From positions 105,551 through 169,550 of the forward strand of contig JAPTVL010000420.1 of the NCBI GenBank assembly GCA_028065725.1: a DNA stretch of 64,000 nt, written 5' to 3'. Positions 1-9,752 of this stretch are shown piece after piece. The first letter of the stretch is position 1. Every line of letters begins with the position of its first letter. This stretch comes from Betaproteobacteria bacterium. Its GTDB lineage: Bacteria; Pseudomonadota; Gammaproteobacteria; Burkholderiales; Rhodocyclaceae. The notes beneath the pieces are model-generated. The model was not told the origin of the DNA, searched no databases, and saw only the letters and a list, made by a program, of their open reading frames with translations. The position numbers were made by a program, and so were the translations under genes.

Positions 1-275
1 TGGTGCCCTTCATCAAGCTGGATACCGAGGAAGACCGCGAGAAGCTGGTGGAACTGGCGCAGTCCATCATCGATTTCTTCGCCGAGAACGCACTGGAACA
101 TGAGCGCACCGGCGAGATGATCGAACGCATCGGCCTGGTGAACTTCCTCGAAGGCATCGGGCTCGACGTCGACCCGCACATGATCAATACGCCGCGCACC
201 AACCCCTACGTCCGCACCGACGGCTGGGACGAGGAAGTGGCGAAGATCGAGGCCAAGAAGAAGGCTGCCGCCTAA
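1..275 (+). CDS. dsrA: DsrA, dissimilatory (reverse) sulfite reductase alpha subunit, 3' end only
   Basis: Only the last roughly 91 codons are in the window; the reading frame is open at the left edge. The C-terminal segment PRTNPYVRTDGWDEE is typical of the end of DsrA, and dsrB follows directly. DsrA pairs with DsrB to form the cytoplasmic alpha2beta2 siroheme/[4Fe-4S] enzyme, which in sulfur oxidisers releases sulfite from DsrC-bound sulfur. The siroheme-binding and ferredoxin parts lie upstream of the window. The tail is Lys/Ala-rich (KKKAAA). Identity is secure from the neighbourhood and the tail; nothing can be said about its promoter. Confidence 0.93.
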   Translation, partial: VPFIKLDTEEDREKLVELAQSIIDFFAENALEHERTGEMIERIGLVNFLEGIGLDVDPHMINTPRTNPYVRTDGWDEEVAKIEAKKKAAA

Positions 276-286
276 ACACCGTCGCA

Positions 287-315
287 GGCTCTCCCCGGCA
301 ATGCCGGCGGGAGCC
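287..315 (+). promoter_or_regulatory. stem-loop between dsrA and dsrB
   Basis: In the 90-bp gap, GGCTCTCCCCGGCA pairs with TGCCGGCGGGAGCC with two mismatches and a very short loop. No T-run follows, so it is not a Rho-independent terminator. An intercistronic mRNA stability or processing hairpin is the likeliest role; this is inference. Confidence 0.5.
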
Positions 316-365
316 CCGACGCGTTCAAAACCCTATTAGTTATATCGACTTTTCCGGAGACAACT

Positions 366-1445
366 ATGGCTGAAGCTCAAGCTCTGCGCAAGGCGGTCGA
401 GTGCGGCGTACCCGACAACGACAAATACATGCACCCGACGCTGCTGAAGAACCGGGGCAACTGGAAGTATCACGATCGTCCCCGCCCCGGCGTGCTGCAC
501 CATGTCGCCCATTCCGGCGACCAGGTCTGGTCGGTGCGTGCCGGCACCCAGCGCCAGATGGACACCCACACCATCCGCAAGCTGTGCGACATCGCCGAGC
601 AGTTCGGCGAAGGTCACGTCCGCTTCACCATCCGCTCCAACATCGAATACATCGTTGCCGACCAGAACAAGGTCGATCCGCTGATCGCCAAGCTGGAAGG
701 CGAAGGCTTCCCGGTCGGCGGCACCGGCAACTCGGTCTCCATGGTCGCCCACACCCAGGGCTGGCTGCACTGCGACATCCCCGGCACCGACGCCTCGGGC
801 GTGGTCAAGTCGATGATGGACGCGCTCTACGACGAGTTCAAGAACGAACAGATGCCCAACCGCGTGCATCTGTCCACCTCCTGCTGCGAAATCAACTGCG
901 GCGGCCAGGCCGACCTCGCCGTGATCGTGCAGCACACCAAGCCGCCCATGATCAACCACGACCTCGTCGCCAACGTCTGCGAGCGCCCCACCGTCGTCGC
1001 CCGCTGCCCGGTCGCCGCGATCCGCCCGGCGCTGGTCAATGGCAAGCCCTCCCTGGAAGTCGATGAGAAGAAGTGCATCTGCTGCGGCGCCTGCTATCCC
1101 CCCTGCCCGCCGATGCAGATCAACGACCCCGAGCATTCCAAGCTGGCGATCTGGGTTGGCGGCAAGAATTCCAATGCGCGCGGCAAGCCCACGTTCATGA
1201 AGATGGTCGCCTCCGGACTGCCCAACAACGCGCCGCGCTGGCCCGAAGTCAACGCCGTGGTCGGCAACATCCTGCGCACCTACAAGGCCGACGCCCGCCC
1301 CTGGGAACGCCTCGCCGACTGGATCGACCGTATCGGCTGGCCGCGCTTCTTCGAGAAGACCGGCCTGCCCTTCACCAAGTACCTGATCGACGACTGGCGT
1401 GGTTCGCGGGCCACCCTCAACTCGTCGAACCACGTTCGCTTCTGA
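366..1445 (+). CDS. dsrB: DsrB, dissimilatory (reverse) sulfite reductase beta subunit
   Basis: 359 aa, the usual DsrB length. It carries the siroheme/[4Fe-4S] ligand segment STSCCEINCGG (around residue 175) and an inserted ferredoxin segment CICCGACYPPCPPM (around residue 238). Upstream is GGAGACAACT then ATG, a good ribosome site. In the Dsr pathway it forms the alpha2beta2 enzyme with DsrA and acts in the cytoplasm. The accompanying dsrEFH and dsrL genes, which are characteristic of sulfur oxidisers, indicate that it runs in the oxidative direction (sulfide/persulfide to sulfite). Confidence 0.97.
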   Translation: MAEAQALRKAVECGVPDNDKYMHPTLLKNRGNWKYHDRPRPGVLHHVAHSGDQVWSVRAGTQRQMDTHTIRKLCDIAEQFGEGHVRFTIRSNIEYIVADQNKVDPLIAKLEGEGFPVGGTGNSVSMVAHTQGWLHCDIPGTDASGVVKSMMDALYDEFKNEQMPNRVHLSTSCCEINCGGQADLAVIVQHTKPPMINHDLVANVCERPTVVARCPVAAIRPALVNGKPSLEVDEKKCICCGACYPPCPPMQINDPEHSKLAIWVGGKNSNARGKPTFMKMVASGLPNNAPRWPEVNAVVGNILRTYKADARPWERLADWIDRIGWPRFFEKTGLPFTKYLIDDWRGSRATLNSSNHVRF

Positions 1446-1466
1446 CGCTTTCCGGGAATTGCGCTG

Positions 1467-1826
1467 ATGAAAATTGCAGTCACCATCAACGAAGGGCCTT
1501 ACCAGCACCAGGCCAGCGACACCGCTTACCTGTTCTGCAAGGCGGCGCTGGAGAAGGGCCACGAGATCCGTCGCGTGTTCTTCTACAACGACGGCGTGAA
1601 TAACGCCTCGTCGCTGACCGAGCCGCCGCAGGACGACCGCAACATCGTCCAGCGCTGGTCGAAGCTGGCCGAGGAACACAAGCTGGACCTCGTGGTCTGC
1701 GTTGCCGCCGCCCTGCGCCGCGGCATCCGCGACGAGAACCTGGCCGCGGGTTTCCGCATCTCGGGACTCGGCCAGCTGGTCGAAGCCGGCATCGAGGCCG
1801 ACCGCCTCGTGACATTTGGCGACTGA
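1467..1826 (+). CDS. dsrE: DsrE, sulfur-relay subunit
   Basis: 119 aa, DsrE/TusD family. The conserved sulfur-accepting cysteine lies in LVVCVAAALRRG (residue about 77). DsrE, DsrF and DsrH form a hexamer that passes persulfide sulfur to DsrC. It lies 21 bp after dsrB and 11 bp before dsrF, clearly one transcript. Its presence is a standard marker of the sulfur-oxidising form of the Dsr pathway. Confidence 0.95.
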   Translation: MKIAVTINEGPYQHQASDTAYLFCKAALEKGHEIRRVFFYNDGVNNASSLTEPPQDDRNIVQRWSKLAEEHKLDLVVCVAAALRRGIRDENLAAGFRISGLGQLVEAGIEADRLVTFGD

Positions 1827-1837
1827 GGGAGACCGAC

Positions 1838-2209
1838 ATGAGTGAAGGAGCCATCAAGAAGTTCATGTTCGTCAATCGCACGGCGCCCTACGGCACCGTG
1901 TACGCCCTCGAATCCCTGGAAGTGGTGCTGATCACGGCCGCCTTCGACCAGGACGTCAGCCTCGTCTTCATGGACGACGGCGTGTATCAGTTGAAGAAGG
2001 GCCAGCAGACCAAGGGCATCGAGAACAAGAACTTCTCGCCGACCTATCGCGCGCTGGACGGCTACGACATCGAGAAACTCTACGTCGAAGCCGAAGCCCT
2101 GGCCGCCCGCGGCCTGAGCGAGGACGACCTGCTGGTCGACGTCACCGTCATGTCGCGCACCGAACTGGGCAAGCTCATGGACGAGATGGACGTCGTCCTC
2201 AGCTACTAA
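1838..2209 (+). CDS. dsrF: DsrF, sulfur-relay subunit
   Basis: 123 aa, DsrF/TusC family. The N-terminus (KKFMFVNRTAPYGTVYALE) is the characteristic beginning of the DsrE-like fold in this subunit. No cysteine is present in the translated protein, which fits a structural rather than sulfur-carrying subunit of the DsrEFH hexamer. A GGGAGACCGAC sequence precedes the ATG. It lies between dsrE and dsrH with short gaps. Confidence 0.94.
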   Translation: MSEGAIKKFMFVNRTAPYGTVYALESLEVVLITAAFDQDVSLVFMDDGVYQLKKGQQTKGIENKNFSPTYRALDGYDIEKLYVEAEALAARGLSEDDLLVDVTVMSRTELGKLMDEMDVVLSY

Positions 2210-2227
2210 GAAGGAAAAGGAACCGTC

Positions 2228-2527
2228 ATGCTGCACATCGTCAATAAATCGCCGCTGCAACGCAATTCGCTGGAATCCTGCCTGCGGGTTGCACAGCCGG
2301 GCGGCGCGATCCTGCTGATCGAGGATGCCGTGTATGCCGCGACGCGCGGCAACAGCGCGGAAAACCACCTGCGCGACGCGCTGTCGAGCTTCAAGGTCTA
2401 TGCCCTGGCGCCCGATCTCGAAGCGCGCGGCATGGCCGACCGCGTCATGGAAGGCGTCAGCACCGTGGATTACGGTGGCTTCGTCGACCTGGTCGCTGAA
2501 CACAAGAACTGCCAATCCTGGCTGTAA
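2228..2527 (+). CDS. dsrH: DsrH, sulfur-relay subunit
   Basis: 99 aa, DsrH/TusB family. The conserved cysteine is at residue 18 (RNSLESCL), as expected for the member that sits at the DsrE interface. A second Cys is near the C-terminus (KNCQSWL). AAGGAAAAGGAACCGTC precedes the ATG. It completes the DsrEFH sulfur-transfer hexamer that interacts with DsrC encoded immediately downstream. Confidence 0.94.
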   Translation: MLHIVNKSPLQRNSLESCLRVAQPGGAILLIEDAVYAATRGNSAENHLRDALSSFKVYALAPDLEARGMADRVMEGVSTVDYGGFVDLVAEHKNCQSWL

Positions 2528-2582
2528 CCCACCCGCTCCAACCAAGTCTTTTCATACCCCGCATTTCACCAAGGAGACACTC

Positions 2583-2918
2583 ATGTCCAGCATCGAAGTC
2601 AATGGCAAGTCCTACGAAACCGACGAAGAAGGCTATCTGGTCAACCTCGCCGAATGGAACGAGGATGTCGGCAACTACCTGGCACAGACCGAAAACGTCG
2701 CGATGAGCGACCAGCACTGGGAAGTCATCAACTTCCTGCGCGACTACTACAACGAATTCCAGATCGCCCCGGCCGTGCGCGTGCTGACCAAGGCCATCGG
2801 CAAGAAGCTCGGCCCGGAAAAGGGCACCAGCCAGTACCTGTACGACCTGTTCCCCTACGGCCCCGCCAAGCAGGCCTGCAAGATCGCCGGCCTGCCCAAG
2901 CCGACCGGCTGCGTCTAA
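2583..2918 (+). CDS. dsrC: DsrC, sulfur-carrier substrate protein of Dsr
   Basis: 111 aa, full length. The flexible C-terminal arm carries both functional cysteines: the penultimate residue and one eleven positions earlier (ACKIAGLPKPTGCV). This two-Cys arm distinguishes true DsrC from TusE, which keeps only the penultimate one. The trisulfide formed between the two is the link between DsrAB and the membrane DsrMKJOP complex. The start follows AAGGAGACACTC, an excellent ribosome site, and a terminator lies just downstream, both fitting high DsrC production. Confidence 0.97.
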   Translation: MSSIEVNGKSYETDEEGYLVNLAEWNEDVGNYLAQTENVAMSDQHWEVINFLRDYYNEFQIAPAVRVLTKAIGKKLGPEKGTSQYLYDLFPYGPAKQACKIAGLPKPTGCV

Positions 2919-2939
2919 AGGGAATGGATTGATTGGGGT

Positions 2940-2986
2940 AGGCGCCGGCATGTGGTCCTCCTTGTGCCGTCCGGCGCCTCTTTTTT
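2940..2986 (+). terminator. intrinsic terminator/attenuator between dsrC and dsrM
   Basis: AGGCGCCGG (2940-2948) pairs perfectly with CCGGCGCCT (2971-2979), followed by C and six T (2981-2986). This is the standard Rho-independent architecture with a long loop. It lies inside the dsr operon, so it probably acts as a partial terminator that lets dsrA-C be transcribed more than dsrM-R. Confidence 0.75.
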
Positions 2987-3034
2987 CCCGATCTTCCTCA
3001 AGCTACCGAATCTGACCTGCGCCTGCGCTGACCG

Positions 3035-3760
3035 ATGAATCTTGTCTTCGCCCTGTTGTTCTACGTTGCCACGCTGATCCTGGTGGGCGGTATCGCCTAC
3101 CGGATCTACGACTACGCACGCACGCCGGCGCCGCTGAAGATTCCCACCACACCGGCACCGACCACCCGCGGCGGCGTGGCCTTCCGCATGTTCCGCGAAG
3201 TGGTGTTCTTCGAAAGCCTGTTCAAGTCCAACCTGTGGATCTGGGCGCTGGGCTGGACCTTCCACCTCGGCCTTGCCCTGGTGCTGCTGCGCCACCTGCG
3301 CTACTTCACCGAACCGGTGAATTTCATCATCGCCTTCATCCAGCCCTTCGGCATGTATGCCGGCTTCGCCATGGCCGCCGGCCTGGCCGGGCTCTGGGCG
3401 CGCCGCTTCCTGGTCGAGCGCATCCGCTACATCTCGACCCCTTCCGATCATCTGATGCTGGCCCTGCTACTCGGCATCGCCGTCACCGGCCTGCTGATGA
3501 AGTTCGTCATGCACACCGACATCGTCGCGGTGAAGAGCTTCTTCCTCGGCCTCATGGTGTTCGAAATCAATCCGCTGCCGGCGCATCCCGGGCTCTACCT
3601 GCATCTGGGCATGGTCGCGCTGCTGATGATCGTGTTCCCGGTCAGCAAGCTGCTGCACGCCCCCGGCGTATTCTTCTCGCCGACCCGCAACCAGGTCGAC
3701 AATCCGCGTGAAACGCGCCATCTGGCGCCCTGGGCGGCCACTCTCGGAACGAAGAACTGA
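3035..3760 (+). CDS. dsrM: DsrM, heme-b membrane subunit of DsrMKJOP
   Basis: 241 aa, NarI-like family. About five to six hydrophobic segments are visible (residues about 3-22, 68-86, 98-122, 140-160, 163-178, 190-208) with paired His (FHLGLAL, RHLRYF, HMGLY-type HLGMVALL) available as heme-b ligands. It is the quinone-side membrane anchor for DsrK. Two bases separate it from dsrK. The gap to dsrC is occupied by the terminator at 2940-2986. Confidence 0.93.
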   Translation: MNLVFALLFYVATLILVGGIAYRIYDYARTPAPLKIPTTPAPTTRGGVAFRMFREVVFFESLFKSNLWIWALGWTFHLGLALVLLRHLRYFTEPVNFIIAFIQPFGMYAGFAMAAGLAGLWARRFLVERIRYISTPSDHLMLALLLGIAVTGLLMKFVMHTDIVAVKSFFLGLMVFEINPLPAHPGLYLHLGMVALLMIVFPVSKLLHAPGVFFSPTRNQVDNPRETRHLAPWAATLGTKN

Positions 3761-3762
3761 TC

Positions 3763-5373
<1,611 letters not shown>

Positions 5374-5400
5374 CGAACAAGACTAATCTGGAGACCTTTT

Positions 5401-7371
5401 ATGTCCGCCACGCCTGAAACCACCACCGAGAAACTAAGCTTCCGCCGCTACAAGGAAGGCGACACGACGTTCAAGCGCTGGCAGGAGCAGATCTTCCAGG
5501 CCAGCTACTCCTACAAGTGCCCGACCTACGTCCAGTCGACCCCGCCCTGCCAGGGTTCCTGCCCGTCCGGCGAGGACATTCGCGGCTACCTGAACATCGT
5601 GCGCGGCATCGAAAAGCCGCCCGTCGGCGCCGACGGCAAGCCGACCATGAGCTGGCAGGAATATGCCTGGCGCCGCCTGACCGAAGCCAATCCGCTGCCC
5701 GCCGTGATGGGCCGCGTCTGCCCGGCGCCCTGCGAGACCGGCTGCAACCGCAACCAGGTCGAGGACCACGTCGGCATCAACTCGGTCGAGCACTACCTCG
5801 GCGACTGGGCGATCAAGAACAATCTGAAGTTCAAGGCTCCCGAGCACAAGACGGGCAAGAAGGTCGCCATCATCGGCGGCGGCCCGGCCGGCCTTTCCGC
5901 CGCCTACCATCTGTCGCTCAAGGGCCACAGCTGCACGATATTCGACGAGCACGAATTCCTCGGCGGCATGATGCGCTACGGCATCCCCGGCTACCGCACG
6001 CCGCGCGACACGCTCGACGCCGAAATCCAGCGCATCCTCGACCTCGGTGTCGAAGTGCATCTGAAGACCCGCATCGGCACCCACGTCACGCTGGAGCAGT
6101 TGCGTGAAAGCTTCGACGCGATCTTCCTCGGCCTCGGCGCCCAGGCCGGCCGCGCCCTGCCGCTGCCCGGCGATCCGGCGGACCATGCCGCGCCCAACGT
6201 CGTCACCGCCACCTCCTTCCTCAAGGCCTTCAACGACGGTCGCCTGAAGACCGTCGGCCGCCGCGTGGTGGTGGTCGGCGGCGGCGACACCTCGATGGAC
6301 GTCGCCACCGTGGCCCGTCGCCTGGGCCACATCGAGAAGGTCAACCCGACCGACTTCGAAAGCGCCATCGCCGGCCACATGGCCCAGGACGTCGCCGACA
6401 TCTCGCTGCGCCAGGGCGCCGAGGTCACCCTGACCACGGTTTACATGATGGCCAGCAAACAGGAAATCGAGCATGCCCAGGCCGAAGGCATCGCCATCAT
6501 GGGCGGCTGGATGCCGGTCGGCGTGGTCAAGGGCGCGGATGGTCGCGCCACGGCGCTGCGCGTCAAGCAGTGCGAGGCCAAGATGATCTCGGGCCGCCTC
6601 GACATCAGGCCCATCGAAGGCACGGAAAAGGAACTGCCGGCCGACCTGATCGTTTCCGCGATCGGCCAGGCCGTCGATTTCACCGGCATCGAGGAATTCA
6701 ACTCGGGCAAGGGCATGGTGGCGGCCGACAAGAACTACCAGGTCAGCGGCAAGCCGGGTGTCTTCGCTGGCGGCGACGTGCTCCGTCCCCACCTGCTGAC
6801 CACCGCCGTAGGCCATGGCGCGATTGCCGCCGACGGCATTGACCAGTTCCTCGCCGGCCAGGAAATGACCCGCCGGCCCAAGATCGACGTGCATGCCTTC
6901 GACCTGATGCGCAAGTACGTCGAAAAGGGCATCCACATGGGCGAGGTCAAGGGCGCCGTGCTCGGCACCGACAAGAGCAAGGAAGTGGTGCATAACTACG
7001 AGAACCGCTCCGAGCGCTATGTGATTCCGCACGACCAGCTGTTCCTCGGCCACTTCCAATACACCGATCGCAACAAGCGCCACATCACCCACCTGAACAA
7101 GGATTCGGCGCTGGGCAACTTCGACGAGCGGCTCGACGCGCTGACCGAAGCGCAGGTGATCGCCGAGGCCAAGCGCTGCATGAGCTGCGGCCAGTGCTTC
7201 GAATGCGACAACTGCGTCGTGTATTGCCCGCAGACCGCGGTGTACAAGGTCAAGAAGAACGAGACCATGACCGGCCGCTACGTCGCCACCGACTACGACA
7301 AGTGCATCGGCTGCCACATCTGTGCCGACGTGTGTCCCACGGGCTACATCCAGATGGGTCTCGGCGAGTAA
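5401..7371 (+). CDS. dsrL: DsrL, NAD(P)H-dependent Fe-S flavoprotein
   Basis: 656 aa, GltD-like. N-terminal Cys segments (PPCQGSCPSGEDIRGYL; GRVCPAPCETGCNR) give a first Fe-S region. The FAD Rossmann motif is KVAIIGGGPAGLSAAYHL (about residue 158) and the NAD(P) motif is VVVVGGGDTSMDVATVA (about residue 288). The C-terminus holds two ferredoxin motifs (CMSCGQCFECDNCVVYCP; CIGCHICADVCPTG). In sulfur oxidisers DsrL is essential and is thought to take electrons from DsrAB to NAD(P)+. GGAGACCTTTT lies before the ATG. Confidence 0.95.
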   Translation: MSATPETTTEKLSFRRYKEGDTTFKRWQEQIFQASYSYKCPTYVQSTPPCQGSCPSGEDIRGYLNIVRGIEKPPVGADGKPTMSWQEYAWRRLTEANPLPAVMGRVCPAPCETGCNRNQVEDHVGINSVEHYLGDWAIKNNLKFKAPEHKTGKKVAIIGGGPAGLSAAYHLSLKGHSCTIFDEHEFLGGMMRYGIPGYRTPRDTLDAEIQRILDLGVEVHLKTRIGTHVTLEQLRESFDAIFLGLGAQAGRALPLPGDPADHAAPNVVTATSFLKAFNDGRLKTVGRRVVVVGGGDTSMDVATVARRLGHIEKVNPTDFESAIAGHMAQDVADISLRQGAEVTLTTVYMMASKQEIEHAQAEGIAIMGGWMPVGVVKGADGRATALRVKQCEAKMISGRLDIRPIEGTEKELPADLIVSAIGQAVDFTGIEEFNSGKGMVAADKNYQVSGKPGVFAGGDVLRPHLLTTAVGHGAIAADGIDQFLAGQEMTRRPKIDVHAFDLMRKYVEKGIHMGEVKGAVLGTDKSKEVVHNYENRSERYVIPHDQLFLGHFQYTDRNKRHITHLNKDSALGNFDERLDALTEAQVIAEAKRCMSCGQCFECDNCVVYCPQTAVYKVKKNETMTGRYVATDYDKCIGCHICADVCPTGYIQMGLGE

Positions 7372-7377
7372 GCACTC

Positions 7378-7770
7378 ATGAAGCTGCTGCGCATCCTGTT
7401 CGCCACGCTGGCCGCGCTGGCCGCCGTCCTGCCAGCGCCGACTCTTGCCGGCGAGGGCGGTCGCACCGCGAAGCCTGTGGTGGAGATCGCCAACCCCGGG
7501 CATTGCGTGGCGCCGGCCGAGGAGATGCGCCGCAACCACATGGAAATGCTCAAGCACCAGCGCGACCGCACCCTGCGCCAGGGCATCCGCGGCGAGCCGG
7601 CCTCGCTCAACGCCTGCATCGAATGCCACGCCAGCAAGACCACCGGCTCGGTGCTGGGCGGCAAGGACAACTTCTGCGAAAGCTGCCACAGCTACGTCGC
7701 GGTCAAGCTCGACTGCTGGGATTGCCACCAGCCCAAGGCCAAATTCAAGGCCGCAGGATTGAAGCCATGA
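7378..7770 (+). CDS. dsrJ: DsrJ, periplasmic triheme cytochrome c
   Basis: 130 aa. A signal peptide (LLRILFATLAALAAVLPAP) precedes three CXXCH heme sites: CIECH, CESCH and CWDCH. The segment PGHCVAPAEEMRRNHMEML contains the conserved Cys known as an unusual axial heme ligand in this family. The start is 7 bp after dsrL, and the stop overlaps the dsrO start (ATGA). One copy of the dispersed 21-bp repeat (7423-7443) forms the signal-peptide end, encoding AVLPAPTLAG. Confidence 0.95.
   Translation: MKLLRILFATLAALAAVLPAPTLAGEGGRTAKPVVEIANPGHCVAPAEEMRRNHMEMLKHQRDRTLRQGIRGEPASLNACIECHASKTTGSVLGGKDNFCESCHSYVAVKLDCWDCHQPKAKFKAAGLKP
7423..7443 (+). repeat. dispersed 21-bp repeat, copy 2 (in dsrJ)
   Basis: Exact consensus, N3 = CCT, continued by CTTG. 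Encodes VLPAPT at the signal-peptide end of DsrJ. Confidence 0.85.
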
Positions 7771-8528
7771 GTAGCCCCGACAACAACCCGCGCCGCCAAT
7801 TCCTCGCCGCTGCCGGCGCCGGCGTGGCTGGCCTCGGCTTCACCGTGATTGCACCCGGCCTGCATCTGATGGCCGTGGGTGAAGCTAGCGCCGCAACCGA
7901 AGCGCGCAAGGCCGGCAGCGCCGCCTCGCCTGCGGTGCGCTGGGGCCTGCTGATCGACGCCAACAAGTGCGCACCCGGCTGCAGCAAGTGCATCGACGCC
8001 TGCCACACCGAAAACGGCGTCAGCGAAAAGCTGCCCGACGCGCGGCAGAATTCGCAGTGGATCCGCAAGATCGAGCTGGTCGATCGTCGCGATGGCAGGA
8101 AGACCGAGCTGCCGATGATGTGCCAGCACTGCGCCGAGCCGCCCTGCGTTGATGTCTGCCCCACCGGCGCCTCGATGAAGCGCGCCGACGGCATCGTGCT
8201 GGTCGATCGCCACACCTGCATCGGCTGCCGTTATTGCATGATGGCCTGCCCCTACAAGGCCCGTTCCTTCGTCCATGCGCCGCTCACCGAGCAGAACCCG
8301 GAAGTCCCGCGCGGCCAGGGCTGCGTTGAATCCTGCACCTTGTGCGTGCATCGCGTGGACAAGGGCCAGACCCCGGCCTGCGTCGAATCCTGCCCGACCG
8401 GTGCGATGACCTTCGGTGACCTCAACGATCCGACCAGCGACATCGCCAAGCGCATCGCCAGCGTGCCGACCACGCAAGTTCGCAGCGATCTGCGCCTCAA
8501 CCCCGGCGTGCGTTACCAGGGAATCTGA
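7767..8528 (+). CDS. dsrO: DsrO, periplasmic Fe-S subunit (Tat-exported)
   Basis: 253 aa. The N-terminus has a twin-arginine signal (NNPRRQFLAAAGAG). Four [4Fe-4S] cysteine sets follow: CAPGCSKCIDAC, CQHCAEPPCVDVCPTG, CIGCRYCMMACPYK and CTLC...CVESCPTG. This is the HybA/NrfC-type electron carrier that works with DsrP and DsrJ on the periplasmic side. Start chosen at the ATG overlapping the dsrJ stop; a larger in-frame extension upstream has no ribosome site. Confidence 0.95.
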   Translation: MSSPDNNPRRQFLAAAGAGVAGLGFTVIAPGLHLMAVGEASAATEARKAGSAASPAVRWGLLIDANKCAPGCSKCIDACHTENGVSEKLPDARQNSQWIRKIELVDRRDGRKTELPMMCQHCAEPPCVDVCPTGASMKRADGIVLVDRHTCIGCRYCMMACPYKARSFVHAPLTEQNPEVPRGQGCVESCTLCVHRVDKGQTPACVESCPTGAMTFGDLNDPTSDIAKRIASVPTTQVRSDLRLNPGVRYQGI

Positions 8529-8530
8529 TC

Positions 8531-9730
8531 ATGGCCGTCCTCAATCCCCGCCACGAAGAAGGCTTCTTCTACCTGCTGGCCGGCCTCGGCGGCCTGGTCT
8601 CGGCCATCGGCTTTGCCGCCGCGCTCTACATGGAGCATTCGGGCCATGTTGTGACCGGCATGAACAACCAGATCGTCTGGGGTCTGCCCCACGTCATTGC
8701 GATTTTCCTGATTGTTGCCGCCTCGGGCGTGCTCAACGTCGCCTCGATGGGCTCGGTGTTCGGCCGTGTGCTCTACAAGTCGCGCGCGCCGCTGTCCGGC
8801 CTGCTGGCGATCGCCATGCTCAGCGGCGGCCTGTTCGTCATCATGCTCGACCTCGGCCGCGCCGACCGGCTGATCGTCGCCGCAACCCACTTCAACCCGA
8901 CCTCGGTGTTCGGCTGGAACGTGATCCTCTACCCGGTGTTCTACGCCCTGGTCGGCGTCTATCTGTGGACCCTGATGGAACGGCGCATGAACCCCTGGTC
9001 CAAGGTGGCGGGTCTGGCGACCTTCATCTGGCGCGTGGTGCTGACCAGCGGCACCGGCTCCATCTTCGCCTTTCTGGTCGCGCGCCAGGCCTACGGCACG
9101 GCTTTGCTGGCGCCGATGTTCATCATCATGTCCTTCGCCTGGGGTCTCGCCGTGTTCCTCGTGGTGCAGACCACCATGTACGCGTGGAACAACATGCAGC
9201 TGCCGCCGCTGATCCTCAGGCGCATGAAGAACCTGCTGGCCACCTTCGTTGCCGCCACGCTGTACTTCACCTTCATGCTGCACCTGGTCAACGCCTATTT
9301 CGCCAAGAACATCGCCTTCGAGTATTTCATCCTGTTCAACAGCGAGTTCGCCAGCCAGTTCTGGGTCGGCCAGGTGCTGCTCGGCAGCCTGCTGCCGCTG
9401 GTCCTGCTGTTCAGCCCGGGCACCCGCGACAAGGTGCTGTGGGTCAATGTCGCGGCCCTGCTGGTGATCGTCGGCGCCTACTACCAGCTTTATGTCTTCA
9501 TCATCGGCGGCCAGGCCTTCCCGCTCGACATCTTCCCCGGCTACGACGTCAAGAGCAGCTTCATGGACGGCGCCGTCGATCATTACAGTGCGAGCCTGCC
9601 GGAAGTCCTGCTCGCCGTCGGCGGGCTCGCCATCGCCTTCACCATGACCACGATCGGCGTGCGCATCCTGCACTTCCTGCCGCAGGACGACCTCGCCGAG
9701 CTCGAAGCCGCCGGCAGCGTCACGGATTGA
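8531..9730 (+). CDS. dsrP: DsrP, NrfD-type integral membrane quinone subunit
   Basis: 399 aa with about ten hydrophobic helices across its length, NrfD/PsrC family. The start is 2 bp after dsrO. It anchors DsrO/DsrJ in the membrane and exchanges electrons with the quinone pool. The C-terminal soluble tail is acidic (DDLAELEAAG). Nothing looks truncated. Confidence 0.95.
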   Translation: MAVLNPRHEEGFFYLLAGLGGLVSAIGFAAALYMEHSGHVVTGMNNQIVWGLPHVIAIFLIVAASGVLNVASMGSVFGRVLYKSRAPLSGLLAIAMLSGGLFVIMLDLGRADRLIVAATHFNPTSVFGWNVILYPVFYALVGVYLWTLMERRMNPWSKVAGLATFIWRVVLTSGTGSIFAFLVARQAYGTALLAPMFIIMSFAWGLAVFLVVQTTMYAWNNMQLPPLILRRMKNLLATFVAATLYFTFMLHLVNAYFAKNIAFEYFILFNSEFASQFWVGQVLLGSLLPLVLLFSPGTRDKVLWVNVAALLVIVGAYYQLYVFIIGGQAFPLDIFPGYDVKSSFMDGAVDHYSASLPEVLLAVGGLAIAFTMTTIGVRILHFLPQDDLAELEAAGSVTD

Positions 9731-9752
9731 CCTGTCGCCCGGCGTGCGCGCC

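Noticed and set aside
336..1679. Long minus-strand frame opposite dsrB/dsrE
   Set aside because: Antisense shadow; the plus strand encodes clear DsrB and DsrE.
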